64,000 bases of DNA from Lumbricus rubellus (Eukaryota > Annelida > Clitellata > Crassiclitellata > Lumbricidae): positions 20,118,467-20,182,466 of the forward strand of contig OX243824.1 of NCBI GenBank assembly GCA_945859605.1. The letters are read 5' to 3'. This document shows positions 53,935 to 64,000 of this stretch, one piece after another. The position numbers and the translations under genes were made by a program. The notes below the pieces were generated by a model that worked only from the letters and a program-made list of their open reading frames with translations, was not told the origin of the DNA and did not search any database. Position 1 is the first letter of the stretch; every line of letters begins with the position of its first letter.

Positions 53935-54470
53935 TTAGTCTACATAACTACGACATACTAATGCATTATACATAATTTGGGCATGTTTTACTTGGGTGAT
54001 CCTCCTCATCCCCCCCACGACCGTCTGTTATTTCGAAGGTCACGCCCCCGCGAGATCTCCATCAAGTTTGGGATTCCCTTTGTAGCTATAGGCTAATGCA
54101 TTCCTATTTCAAACATTATCAGTCATTTTTAATCTTGGCTGCAATAAAAAAAACGAATTGATTTGTTATATAATTAGTAGCTCACAGCTTAAGGTAGACT
54201 AGCCTATACAACTAATACGACAAATTTAATAGTGATATAATAGACATTAAGACAGATTATGGCCTAATTTATAGGTAGGATAATGATATTATACATGTGT
54301 AGATGCATAATTATGTACTATGGTAACGTAGGCTTACATGTATATACAGGCATTTTTGTAGCATTACTTCGTGAATGCAGATCAAAAGATGAAGGGATTT
54401 TTATGCGATCTATTAATCGAGATATTGGCGTCTGGAGACACCAGCACCAGCTGCACAGAGGTATAGCGTT
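53935..54470. other. Intergenic, no gene seen
   Basis: No exon, RNA gene or element recognised. Confidence 0.35.
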
Positions 54471-54473
54471 CTC

Positions 54474-54523
<50 letters not shown>
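54474..54523. repeat. (CTG)n microsatellite
   Basis: Sixteen perfect CTG units. Frames on both strands are artefacts as far as I can tell; no splice context suggests a coding exon. Confidence 0.92.
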
Positions 54524-54524
<1 letters not shown>

Positions 54525-54714
54525 ATTTGACGCCATCTTTTATGCGTCGCCCAGATACTTATTGACGCAGAGGCTTCTGGGTCCTTCGGGTGCGTCGCTG
54601 GTTAGTTCGCGTGGTCGAACACGCACTTCGCAGATTGGCAAATTAAGAAATCAATTTGAGAAATCGTCGGCGTGTGCCATAGATTATGACGTTGTTTGCA
54701 CAGATGATGTGCGA

Positions 54715-54965
54715 GGAAGTGGAGGAGGAAAGAGTAGGAGGAGGAAGAGGAGGAGAGGAGGAGGAGGAAAAGAAAGGCGGGGGTGGGGAGACGAGCGAGT
54801 AGGAGGGAATGGACCACGACGAAGAGAAGTAGGAAGAGGAATTGGGGAATATTGAAAATGAGGATGATAATGGGGATGCTGGGGGAGAACAGGGAAGGAT
54901 GGGGAAGAATGGGGGGAGGATGGGGGATGATGGGGAAGAATGGGGGAAGAGTGGGGGAGGATGAT
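54715..54965. repeat. Purine-rich tract
   Basis: About 250 bases of G and A, including GGAGGATGGGGGATGATGGG. It could form triplex or G-quadruplex structure. Confidence 0.85.
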
Positions 54966-55089
54966 CTCGGCTGCTGAGACTGGACTTTGATTGATCATCT
55001 GAAGACACGATCGTTGCACATGACCTCCTTCTTCTCCTTCTTCTTGCTGCTTCTGCCGCCACAGCCGACGCTTTCATAGATGCTGCCTT

Positions 55090-55410
55090 TCCGGTGGAAA
55101 TGGTGGCGGTGGTGTTGATATTGGGGGTGGGGGGCGTTGATTGGGATGGTGAAGGTGGTGTTGGTGTGGTGGTAGTGATGGTGTCGATATTGGGGACGTT
55201 GACTGTGATGGTGAAGGTGGTGGTGGTGTGGTGGTAGTGATGGTGTCGATATTGGGGACGTTGATTGTGATGGTGAAGGTGGTGGTGGTGTGGTGGTAGT
55301 GATGGTGTTGATATTGGGCTGTTGGCGTTGATAGTGATGGTGAAGGTGGTGTGATAGTGGTGGTGTTGATATTGGGCTGTTGGCGATTGTAGTAATGGTG
55401 GGGTGATGTT
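55090..55410. repeat. ~66-bp G/T-rich minisatellite
   Basis: Four to five units containing GTGATGGTGAAGGTGGTG, GTGGTGGTAGTGATGGTG and ATATTGGGGACGTTGA. Frames on the complementary strand, rich in His, Thr and Pro, are artefacts. Confidence 0.9.
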
Positions 55411-55544
55411 GGTGCTCAAGATGAGATGATACATTTCACAGCATACATTTATGGCACATCTTATCTCATAGCTTTTTAATATGTCCTAAAGAAATTCCAT
55501 TCGTAAAGAAGGAATCTGATCTGCACTGATGTGATCGGATCTAA

Positions 55545-55672
55545 ACAATACAATGCAATACAATACAATGCAATACAATGCAAAATTATACAATACAATG
55601 CAATACAATACAATGCAATACAATGCAGTACAATACAATACAATGCAATACAATGCAATACAATACAATATC
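55545..55672. repeat. (CAATACAATG)n repeat
   Basis: Alternating CAATA and CAATG pentamers. Confidence 0.92.
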
Positions 55673-55769
55673 GTTATCGCAGGCCTAATCTTTTAAATCA
55701 AAAACTGCGCATTTCTAAACGACACTGTAAGGCTGAGCCGAGAGCACCGGCGTATTCACGAGCGTTTAG

Positions 55770-55860
55770 TCAATCAGCCAGTCAGTCAGTCAGTCAGTCA
55801 GTCAGTCAGCCAGTCAGCCAGCCAGCCAGCCAGCCAGTCAGTTAATATGCCAGTCAGTTA
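55770..55860. repeat. (CAGT)n / (CAGC)n repeat
   Basis: CAGTCAGTCAGT then CAGCCAGCCAGC. Confidence 0.9.
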
Positions 55861-55934
55861 ATACCTGTCAGTTTGCGTCAATCAGCAAGTAAGTTGGTCA
55901 ATCAATCAGTCAATCGGTCAGCTAGAGAGTAAAA

Positions 55935-56037
<103 letters not shown>

Positions 56038-56039
56038 GA

Positions 56040-56500
56040 AATCAGTCAGTCAGTCAGCCATTCAGTCAATCAGCCATTCTTTCTGTCCATCTGTCCGTCT
56101 GCCTATCCTCCATCCGTTGGCTTGGCTGTGTACAACTGTACATGTACATGTAGTTGTTGTGTCATTCACTTGCAAATGAAGAATCTCTTTTCCTACTTTG
56201 ATCAATGTAACAGTGGCATGCTAACCAACATATCACCACCTCGGTTATGTTCACGGCAATATTCCTGTTCACACTCAATACATCACTTGACCACTTGACC
56301 AAATTGCCACACACCGTTTCCTAATAGCTCCCTCGACCACCATCTGCATGTTGATGATGCCCAACAATAATTCTTCTTATCTGTCGGTTCCAAGTCTATT
56401 TCCACTTTGGAACTAAGTAAATAATTGCCTTCGTTCGCTGTCCTTTCCAGTCAGTGATGTTTGGCAGCATATACAACAATTCTTCTAAACCAATCGGTGG
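56040..56500. other. Intergenic, no gene seen
   Basis: Nothing recognised. Confidence 0.35.
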
Positions 56501-56501
56501 G

Positions 56502-56640
56502 TCGCGGTGGTGTAGTGGTGGCGTCGTTGCCTTGGAGCCGGAAGGTTCGAGGTTCGAATCCACCTCGCCGCGTAGGAACCATGGGCAAGTCCTTCACTCA
56601 CAATTGCTCAGCGCTTCGGCGTGATGCAGTGTCCTAGCTA
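56502..56640 (+). mobile_element. tRNA-headed SINE, 3' truncated
   Basis: Well-preserved head GTGGGTCGCGGTGGTGTAGT, box B GGTTCGAATCCACCTCGCCG and body CAAGTCCTTCACTCACAATT, ending before the usual tail. Confidence 0.85.
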
Positions 56641-56849
56641 CGGCCTTGACAAGTTCTTCCATGGTATTGCACCGAAGGAGTAGGCCTACCTCGGTGCCTG
56701 TTGCACTGGCGTGTCGTCCTTTAAGTCGAGGACCGCTCGGCTATAAGGTGCGATGCGATCTGCAAGTATAGGAAAATTTAAAAACCTGCTTCGGGGTCGG
56801 GGAACCGCGCATTCTGTCTCGTCCCTTTTTACTCCTATAGTCATCCTCT

Positions 56850-57345
56850 TCAATCTTCTGTCTTTCCAATTTTTCGCCTCTTCATCCTCCTCCTCTTCCA
56901 CTTCACTTCCGTCTCCGTTTACTCCTTCTCCAAGTCCTCCTTCTTCCCTTCCCCTCGTCCTCCCTTTTCTCCGCTTCCTCCTTCTCATCCATCCTCCTCC
57001 TCTTTCTTCTTCTCTCCCTCCTCTTCCTCTTCCTCTTCCATTTTACCTCCATTTCCTCCTCCTCCTCTTCCTGTTTCTCCTCCATTTCTTCCTTCTCTTC
57101 CTCCTCATCTCTTCCTCCTCTTCTCCCTTCTCCTCTTCCTCTTTCTCCTCCATTTCTTTATCCTCTTTCTTCTCTTCTTCCTCCTCCTCCTCCTCTTTCT
57201 CCTCCATTTCTTTCTCCTCTTCCTCCCCTTCTTCCTACTCCTCCTCTTCCTCCTCCTCTTCCTCTCCTCCTCTTCCTCCTCCTCTTCCTCCTTTTCCTCT
57301 TCCTTCTCTTCTTCCTCCTCCTCTTCCTCCTTCCATCGTCTAATC
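56850..57345. repeat. Pyrimidine-rich tract, ~500 bp
   Basis: Almost only C and T (CTTCCTCCTCCTCTTCC). The 196-residue Ser/Pro/Leu/Phe frame across it is compositional. Confidence 0.9.
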
Positions 57346-57439
57346 CAGGCGCTTCCATTCGCCTCGTCATCATCATCTTCCTCTCCAGCATCAGTCCATG
57401 CAGCGCCATTATCTATATCTATAAGAGAGGATGTTTATA

Positions 57440-57443
57440 TATT

Positions 57444-57475
<32 letters not shown>

Positions 57476-57490
57476 TATATATATATATAT
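57440..57490. repeat. (TATG)n and (TA)n microsatellite
   Basis: TATG units pass into TA units, which border the Helitron-like element. Confidence 0.85.
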
Positions 57491-57491
57491 A

Positions 57492-59009
57492 TTTGTCCAG
57501 AATGCACGCCCACAGTTTCGCAGCTATTGATCTGAAATTTTGCACCTAGACAGGGGTCCATCAAACTTAGCAAGTGCAGGGGTTGGCAAATTTCTAACAC
57601 CATGGGGGCCAGGATGGGGTGAATTTTGGGGGGGAGCAAAATATATTTTTGCACCTTTTGATTCCAAATTTTGCATTTAGACAGAGGACCGTCAGGTCCT
57701 CCCAAAAATCGAGTTGGCGAATCTGTACCACCAGAGGAAAAATGGGGAGGGGCCAAAACTACATTTTCCCTATTTTTACACCATCGCCATAGTTTCAGAG
57801 CTATTCACCTGAAACGTTGCAGCTAGATAGGATGCCACCGGGACCACCTTGCCCCCAAGAACACACACCTCGCCCCGCAGGGGCCGGGTGGGGCAGGTCG
57901 TTGTTTAGGGGGGCAAAAAAATTTGGGGGGGGCGAATTTTTTTGCAGCTATTGATGTCAAATTTTGCATTTAGAAAGAGGACCATCAGGTCCACCCAGTG
58001 GAGAATTTGGCGAATCTTTACCAGCAGAGGGAGAATGGGGGAGGGGCGAAAACTCCATTTTCCCTATTTTTACACCATCGCCATAGTTTCAGAGCTATTC
58101 ACCTGAAACGTTGCAGCTAGATAGGATGCCACAGGGACCACCTTGCCCCCAACAACACACACCTCGACCCGCAGGGGCCATGTGGGGCAGGGCGTTGTTT
58201 AGGGGGGGGGCAAATTTGGGGGTGGCCACTTTTTTTGCAGCTATTGATGTCAAATTCTGCACTTAGACAGAGGACCCTCAGGTCCACCCAGTGGAGGAGT
58301 TGCCGAATCTTTGCCACGAGGGGGAGAATGGAGAGGTGGCGAAAACTCCATTTTCCATATTTTTTACCATCGCCTTAGTTTCACAGCTATTCACCCGAAA
58401 CGTTGCAGCTAGATAGGGTGCCACCGGGACCACCTCGCCACCAACCAACGCACACTTCGCACCACATTGGCCGGGAGGGGCAGGGCGTTGTTTATGGGGG
58501 CGAAAAATTTTGTGGGAAGGCGATTTGTTTTGCAGTTTTCCAGCTATTGATCTGAAACTTTGCATCTAGACAGAGGACCGTCAGGTCCAGCCAGTGGAAG
58601 GTTTGGTGAATCTATCCCCCCATGGGTCCACGGTGGGTTGCGAAAACCCAAACTTTGCTATTTCTATTCCATCGCCATAGTTTCACAGCTATTCACTGGA
58701 AAAGTTGCAGCTCGATAGGGTGCCACCGGGACCACCTCGCCCCAAACCAACACACACCTCGCCCGGCATGGGCCTGGTGGGAGCAGAGTGCTGTACGGGG
58801 TGGACACAATTTTGGGGACCAAATTTGTTTGCAGCTTTGCAGCTATTGATATGAAATTTTGCATGTAGACAGAAGACCGTCAAGTCCAGCCAGTGAAGGG
58901 AGCCATGGTGGGGGCCCGAAAACCCAAACTTTTGATACTTCCTTTCCGTCGCCATAGCTTCACGGCTATTTACATAAAATTCCCGGGCATCGCCGGGTAC
59001 CCCAGCTAG
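57492..59009 (+). mobile_element. Helitron-like non-autonomous element with ~295-bp tandem units
   Basis: The 3' end shows a hairpin CCCGG-GCATCG-CCGGG, then TACCCCAG and CTAG, with T next. This is the classic Helitron terminus. Inside, units of about 295-300 bases repeat four to five times. Each carries TTTCAGAGCTATTCACCTGA, TTGCAGCTAGATAGG, GGACCACCT and GCAGCTATTGATVTSAAA. The 5' edge is set only where the TA repeat stops. Confidence 0.78.
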
Positions 59010-59033
59010 TATATATATATATATATAAATATA

Positions 59034-59999
59034 CAGTGGCGTAACTAGGAACTCGGGGGCCCCTACACAAAATATGAAGGTGGGGCCCTCTCCCTACGGT
59101 ACTTATTGAAATGTATTAGGGCCTATTACTTATTAATTTACTGAAATGCTGATGTATATGAACAAGATACAAGTACAAATTACAGTAAACTGTAAGTTCC
59201 TAACAAGACTGAAATGACACGGTTACGGTACCGTCTACTTAGTCTACTACAATATTTATTTAACATAATTGTGATGCGATCTTGGAAATTGGGGCTCATG
59301 TCGCACGGTAGCATTTTGAGATAATTGCCGATTTCTGTGAACAGGGTATCGGATGTCGATTTTTACTTTTTTGCATTTTCATATAGTACACTGTATTATG
59401 TAATTATTCGCCAAGTATCAAAGCTAAAGCTAAAATCCGTCTGCAAATTTTTTGTACTAATTTTATTTGTGAATGTTGTATCTTTTCAAAGTGTCAAAAT
59501 CGGACTTTGTAATGCGTAGGCTATTCAAATCATTGCCGTCGGTCATTATAACCTTTCACCCCTATTGAACTTGGTATCTTCTGAAAGCTGAGACTCTGGG
59601 CTAACAAATGGTGGTCAAATAAAGTATGCTAATTATTATCCGGCCATGATAATAAGCAGAACATAGAGGCAGCCCTAATAAACAAACGAAACTAGGCTGA
59701 TCACCTTTGCCTCGCGTTTCCCGAAAACTGCATTATCACAGTTTCGGACACTAAAATATTCACAATTCGGTCAAATATCAAGATATTTGATCCAAATAGG
59801 GCTCGTTTTAAAGGGAAATATCTACTGTTTAATACGGTATAAAAATGTCATTTTAGACTTTTACGATATCAGCTTCCTTTTGACGGATCGCATCACATAT
59901 TTTTTCGGCGTCTTGCAAACTCGGGGGCCCCTTTGGAGCCTCTACACTCGGGGGCCCCTATACTTTGTGTACCCAGTTTACCCTATTGTTACGCCACTG
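59034..59999. mobile_element. DNA transposon with CAGTGGCGTAAC ends
   Basis: Ends CAGTGGCGTAACTAGGAA and TTGTTACGCCACTG are inverted. Both ends carry ACTCGGGGGCCCCTA just inside. Flanks taaatata and tatatata match 7 of 8, but in TA repeat this is weak evidence. No transposase frame. The type is common among hAT elements. Confidence 0.82.
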
Positions 60000-60169
60000 T
60001 ATATATATATATATATATATAATATATATATACCCAACTGCATGTCAACGGCAATCGATGACGTCTAAGGCAATGACAGCCGTCTCTCTCTTTCTATCTC
60101 TCTTTGTCTCCCTATGTCTTCCTCTGCCTGCCTTTGTCTCTGTGCCTCTCTTTGTCTCTCTGCCTGTCT

Positions 60170-60370
60170 TTGTCTTCCTGCCTCCTCAACCTCCTCCTCA
60201 ACCTTCTCCTCCTCAACCTCCTCCTCCTCCTCAACCTCCTTCTCTTCCTCCTCAACCTCCTCCTCCTCCTCCTCAACCTCCTCCCTCCTCCTCCTCTCCT
60301 CCTACTCCTCCTTCTCCTCCCTCTGCCTACCTCTCTCTTCCTCCCTCCTCCTCCTTCATTCCTCCCACTG
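60170..60370. repeat. Pyrimidine-rich tract (CCTCCTCAA units)
   Basis: CCTCAACCTCCTCCTCCT-type units, no gene. Confidence 0.9.
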
Positions 60371-60439
60371 GAATACGTGTCGGCAGATTAGGATGATTAT
60401 TCGGTAGGCGACGTCGCTGATGCGTCGCTCGTCTTCCCC

Positions 60440-60685
60440 ACTGGAGGACGGGAGGAGGAGGAGGAGGAGGAGTAGAGGGAAGAGGAGGAATGGAGGAGGC
60501 AGGAGCGGACTAGGAGAAGGATGAGAATAGGAGGAGGAGGGAGAAGAGCAAAAGGAAATAGGAGTGTGAGGAGGAGGAGGAGTGGGAGAAGTAGGAGAAG
60601 TTGGAGAAGTGGAATGACGATGATGACGAGAAGAAGGAGGAGGAGGAGGAGGAGGAGGAGGAGGAGGAGGAGGAGGAGACGGAGC
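60440..60685. repeat. Purine-rich tract (GGA)n
   Basis: GAGGAGGAGG runs. It faces the pyrimidine tract at 60170-60370, so the two can pair as an imperfect inverted repeat. Confidence 0.9.
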
Positions 60686-61429
60686 CAAAAAACTAAGCGA
60701 GACGCTTGCAGTTGATCTCGAAAACAAAACAAACAGATATAGAACTTGATACTAATTTGCAGATAGACAGATAAACAGGCAGAAACACATACAGGCATAT
60801 AGACAGACAGGCAGTCGAATAGACAGACAGGTAGGAAGCATCGTTTAAAAAGAGCTTTGAACTTAATTAGCTCAAATTAGAAAACGAAGTTGTTTGGGGT
60901 CTGGTAAGCATACACACCAGGGGCGGAAACCTAGGGGGGGACAGGGGGGGACGGTCCCCCCCAAAGAAGACGTTGGGGGGGACGGCCCATGCATTTGTCC
61001 CCCCCAATGTTCAAGCGTTAGGACATGTACACAATCTTCAGTAGGGAACTAGAGAAAAAAGTTTAGCAGATGAAGTAAATATTTATAATGTTATGAACTC
61101 CAGAGCAATCCAGGCACTAACCAAAAGTTATTAAGTCCCACATTGGATAGTTTGCGAACATTATACTGTATAGATAAGACACCTCTTTTAACTCATTTCC
61201 AATTATTATAAAGACTTGAAATTTTGAAAACACCCAACGTCACAAACTCACAACGTCACATGTCGGGTTTCTGCTAAATTCAATTCAGCTTCTCTTCAGG
61301 CTCAAATCAGCGTCATATTCAACATCAGAAGTAAAAGGAAAAGTTAATACGTAAATAAGTAAGTAAGTAAGTATTTTGTTTATTGTTCCTCTGGAAAACG
61401 AACAGTGGGACATAGAACATCATTGGGTC

Positions 61430-62904
61430 CATGGGCGGAGTTTATAACGGGCTAGGGGGCTCAAACCCCTCAAGAAGACCCAGATTCAGGTCTGTCACAA
61501 GGAAAATGGTATAGTTTCCGGGGTTAGCCCCCAAGAAATTTTCACGAGCGAAACTTGAATCCGATGATTAACGCTTTTTTATCCAGGAAAAATAGCATGG
61601 TTGTTGTGAAACTTCAATTAAAGTCGTTGACTAAAACGGGTGTGTCCGGAAAGTTAGTATGGTTTCATGAGATTTCTATTAAACTCGACGTGTGTAAGGA
61701 AAAAGAATGGTTTTTATGAGATTTCAACTCTATGACCAAGAAAAGGTCGACACACTTTTTGTCTGAAAAATAATATGGTTTTGTGAGATTTAAATTAAAC
61801 TCCCAAAAAATATGTTTACGCAAAATAGTATGGTTTGTATGAGAATTTAGCAAATTTCGATGACTAAAAAAGGTGTTTACGGAAATATTATGGTCTTATG
61901 AGATTTCAATTAAACTCAATGACTAAAAAAGGTGTTTACGCGAAATAGTAAAGTTTTTATGAGACTTAAATTAAACTCGATGACCAAAGAAGGTGTCTTC
62001 GGAAAATAGTATAGATCTATGATATTTAAATTTAACAATATGACTAAAATAGGTGTTTACGGAAAAAACATGGTTTTACGATATTTCAATTAAACCGGGT
62101 CACTAAAAAAGGTGTTTACGCAAAATAGTATGGTTTTTATGAGATTACAATTATTCTCGATAATAAGAAAGGTGTTTACGCAAAATAGTATGGTTTTATG
62201 AGATTCAAATAAAAATTGATGACTGAAAAAGATGTTTACGCAAAATAGTATGGTTTTATAAGATTTTAATTAAACTCGATGAGTTGATGTCTAAAAAAGG
62301 TTTTTACGCAAAATAGTATGGTTTTATGACACTTCAATTAAACTCGATGACTAAAAAAAGTGTTTACGGAATAAATTATGGTTTTGTGATATTTCGATTA
62401 AATTGGATCACTAAACAGGTGTTTACGCAAAAAAGTATGTTTTTTTATGAGATTTCAGTGAATCTCGTTGACCAAACAAGGTGTTTACGCAAAAAAATAT
62501 GGTTTTTATGAGATTTTAATTTAATTCGATTACTAAAAAAGGTGTTTACACAAAATAGTATGTTTTTAAGATTTAAATTAATCTCGATGGCTAAAAAAGG
62601 TGTTTACGCTAAATAGTATCGTTTTTTATGAGATTTCAATTAAACTCGATGACTAAAAAAGGTGTTTACGGTAATTAGTATGGTTTTATGATATTTCAAA
62701 TAAACTACTTGACTAAAAAAGGTGTTTACGCAAGATAGTATGGTTTTTATTAGATTTAAATTAAACTCGATGACTAAAAAGGCTCATTAACTTTTGATTC
62801 GAGAAAAAAATTCCGGCGCCGCTCAATCTGGACCAAGTCTCCGCCTCATATCCAAACTTTAAGTTTTTTTAGCCCCCAAAAATGTAAACCAAACTCCGTC
62901 CACG
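61430..62904. mobile_element. Nested hAT-type element with internal tandem array
   Basis: Left CATGGGCGGAGTTTATAACG, right CCAAACTCCGTCCACG. Flanks attgggtc and atttggtc match 7 of 8. Both ends carry a run of AGGGGGC or AGCCCCC just inside. It lies inside the element at 60918. Confidence 0.82.
61560..62785. repeat. ~60-bp tandem repeat, about 20 copies
   Basis: Unit: GACTAAAAAAGGTGTTTACG, CAAAATAGTATGGTTTTTAT, GAGATTTCAATTAAACTCGAT. Copies differ by scattered changes. It forms the body of the nested element. Confidence 0.93.
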
Positions 62905-62949
62905 ATTTGGTCTCTTGAACGGATTTAATCTATGCATAATGAGAGTTGG

Positions 62950-63165
62950 CAGGGCTTTTAAACGTGCAAGTTCACATAGAAGTGTTGATTTTAAATAAAA
63001 TGGCAGTTATAATGGTCTTAGACAGTTGTAAAATCACATCCTCGCAGCAAAAAATAGTTTTGAAAAAGTCATTGTCATCTGGTTGGCAGTTATTTACCAG
63101 GGTAGATCAAAAGGCTGAGAAAAAGTCATGCAGTTCTGTAACGGAATTCTTTTGATATGCTCTGA
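62950..63165. mobile_element. hAT-type MITE, family B copy 5, decayed
   Basis: Starts CAGGGCTTTTAAACGTGCAA. Later words match family B loosely (GTCATTGTCATCTGGTTGG, TTTACCAGGGTAGAT). The right end and target duplication are not clear. It lies in the element at 60918. Confidence 0.65.
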
Positions 63166-63954
63166 TAGTATGTATATAATAATTAAAGACAAGAGTAGAT
63201 TTTCATTCCTATCAGTGTTTTCTTTTTAGTCTTTCTAATAAACATAATTTGCATGTAATAAATTAACGCAAATATTTTAGTCATGAATTTGAGTAATATT
63301 CACTACATAGCATGATTTTCTTATATATATTTTTGATTGATTGCATTACAGAGGTGTCTATGTTAAATGCATAGATAGTTTTTTTGCAAAACTGTTTTGC
63401 GAAATTTAGCACATTCCATCATTATATAAATTTGTGATATCAGCATTAAAAAGGTGTCTAATACAATCTGCACTCCGATCGTGTTCAATAACAAATTACA
63501 GTTTGAACTACTTCTATTGAGACTAAGAAAATGGATCATTTTTCATTTTTGACGACAGCTAAAATGCTACAATTAGGTGTGAATATTAAAAACAACCTTA
63601 ATTCACCCCTCCCAACTCGGTGCTTCGCGCTTCAGCGATCGTCTTTCAGCCGCTCGTCCGTCCCCCCCAAAGTTCGGACCAGGTTTCCGCCCCTGATACA
63701 CACACACACTTGCTGTCGCTCATTTGATTGTGGAGATATAATCTTCGTTTAATTGAGACAAAAGATAGGTACGATGTGAGAGAGATACAGATACATGTAG
63801 AAGGTCACGGCAGGTGGAAGCTGAAATAGTGAACAGCAGTGACAGACACAGAGACGATTGCAGCAATTGAGAGTGAGAGAAAGACAGATAGAGACAGAGA
63901 AACAGGCAAAGAAAAAGGCAGAAAGAGGCAGGAAGAGAGAGACAGAGCGAGGTA

Positions 63955-63965
63955 GAGAGAGAGAG

Positions 63966-64000
<35 letters not shown>
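63955..64000. repeat. (GA)n microsatellite at window edge
   Basis: GAGAGAGAGA runs to the last base. Confidence 0.95.

Larger units (their letters stand above)
60918..63695. mobile_element. Large non-autonomous hAT-type element, exact TSD, containing others
   Basis: Left CAGGGGCGGAAACCTAGGGG, right CCAGGTTTCCGCCCCTG. Flanks are exactly ATACACAC (60910-60917, 63696-63703). It holds the nested element at 61430-62904 and a family B MITE at 62950. No transposase frame is seen. Confidence 0.9.

Noticed and set aside
54283..54855. 190-residue frame with polycysteine, and a polyglutamine frame opposite
   Set aside because: Driven by a (CTG)n run and a purine tract. No splice signals or conserved domain seen.
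54643..55434. 263-residue His/Thr/Pro-rich frame
   Set aside because: Produced by the 66-bp minisatellite and the purine tract on the opposite strand.
56502..56640. tRNA gene suggested by GGTTCGAATCC
   Set aside because: No acceptor stem pairs around it, and six other copies share the same non-tRNA body. It is a SINE head. Only 24425-24506 folds as a tRNA.
56753..57343. 196-residue Ser/Leu/Pro-rich frame
   Set aside because: It is a translation of an almost pure pyrimidine tract.
59787..60068. 93-residue frame ending in Tyr-Ile repeats
   Set aside because: It spans the right end of the CAGTGGCGTAAC element and a TA microsatellite. It shows no transposase motif.

Overview
The window is animal nuclear DNA. 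It has split genes with GT-AG introns, one GC-AG intron, a nuclear tRNA gene, very many microsatellites and minisatellites, and a dense load of non-autonomous transposons, SINEs and LINE fragments. A marine invertebrate fits best. I lean towards an echinoderm-like deuterostome, but this rests on general character only. One 200-base run of N (48135-48334) is an assembly gap.

Three protein genes can be rebuilt exon by exon with consistent phases. (1) Minus strand, 4108-14480: a ten-exon gene for a sperm-tail PG-rich repeat protein, STPG2-like, 541 residues. (2) Minus strand, 18460-23830: an eight-exon gene for mitochondrial 3-hydroxyacyl-CoA dehydrogenase (HADH), 310 residues, with a probable extra 5' UTR exon near 24323. 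(3) Plus strand, 31496-40522: a nine-exon gene for an hnRNP H/F-type protein with three quasi-RRMs, 454 residues, with a probable 5' UTR exon ending at 31037 and a 3' UTR intron. A plus-strand tRNA-Leu(UAG) gene lies at 24425-24506, just upstream of HADH. The three proteins serve unrelated functions (axoneme, fatty-acid oxidation, splicing), and nothing suggests they work together.

Between and inside these genes lie LINE C-terminal relics (10.1, 25.1, 28.2, 33.1 and 40.7 kb), tRNA-headed SINEs, and pieces of a decayed multi-copy gene family (27.3-29.1 kb). From about 41 kb to the end there is no recognisable host gene, only repeats. Many elements carry matching 8-bp target duplications that I could read directly, marking them as hAT-type. 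Others show TTAA (piggyBac-type), TA (Tc1/mariner-type) or a CTAG hairpin end (Helitron-type). Several are nested, so relative ages can be read.

The most interesting signals are minisatellites at gene edges. An array of five 60-62-bp units duplicates the 3' splice site of hnRNP H exon 8. A 34-bp array in the HADH 3' UTR includes the HADH stop codon. Other notable signals are the GC-AG intron, an array of seven TGACGTA sites upstream of STPG2, a 71-bp piggyBac-like family, and strong over-representation of the palindrome TAGGCCTA.
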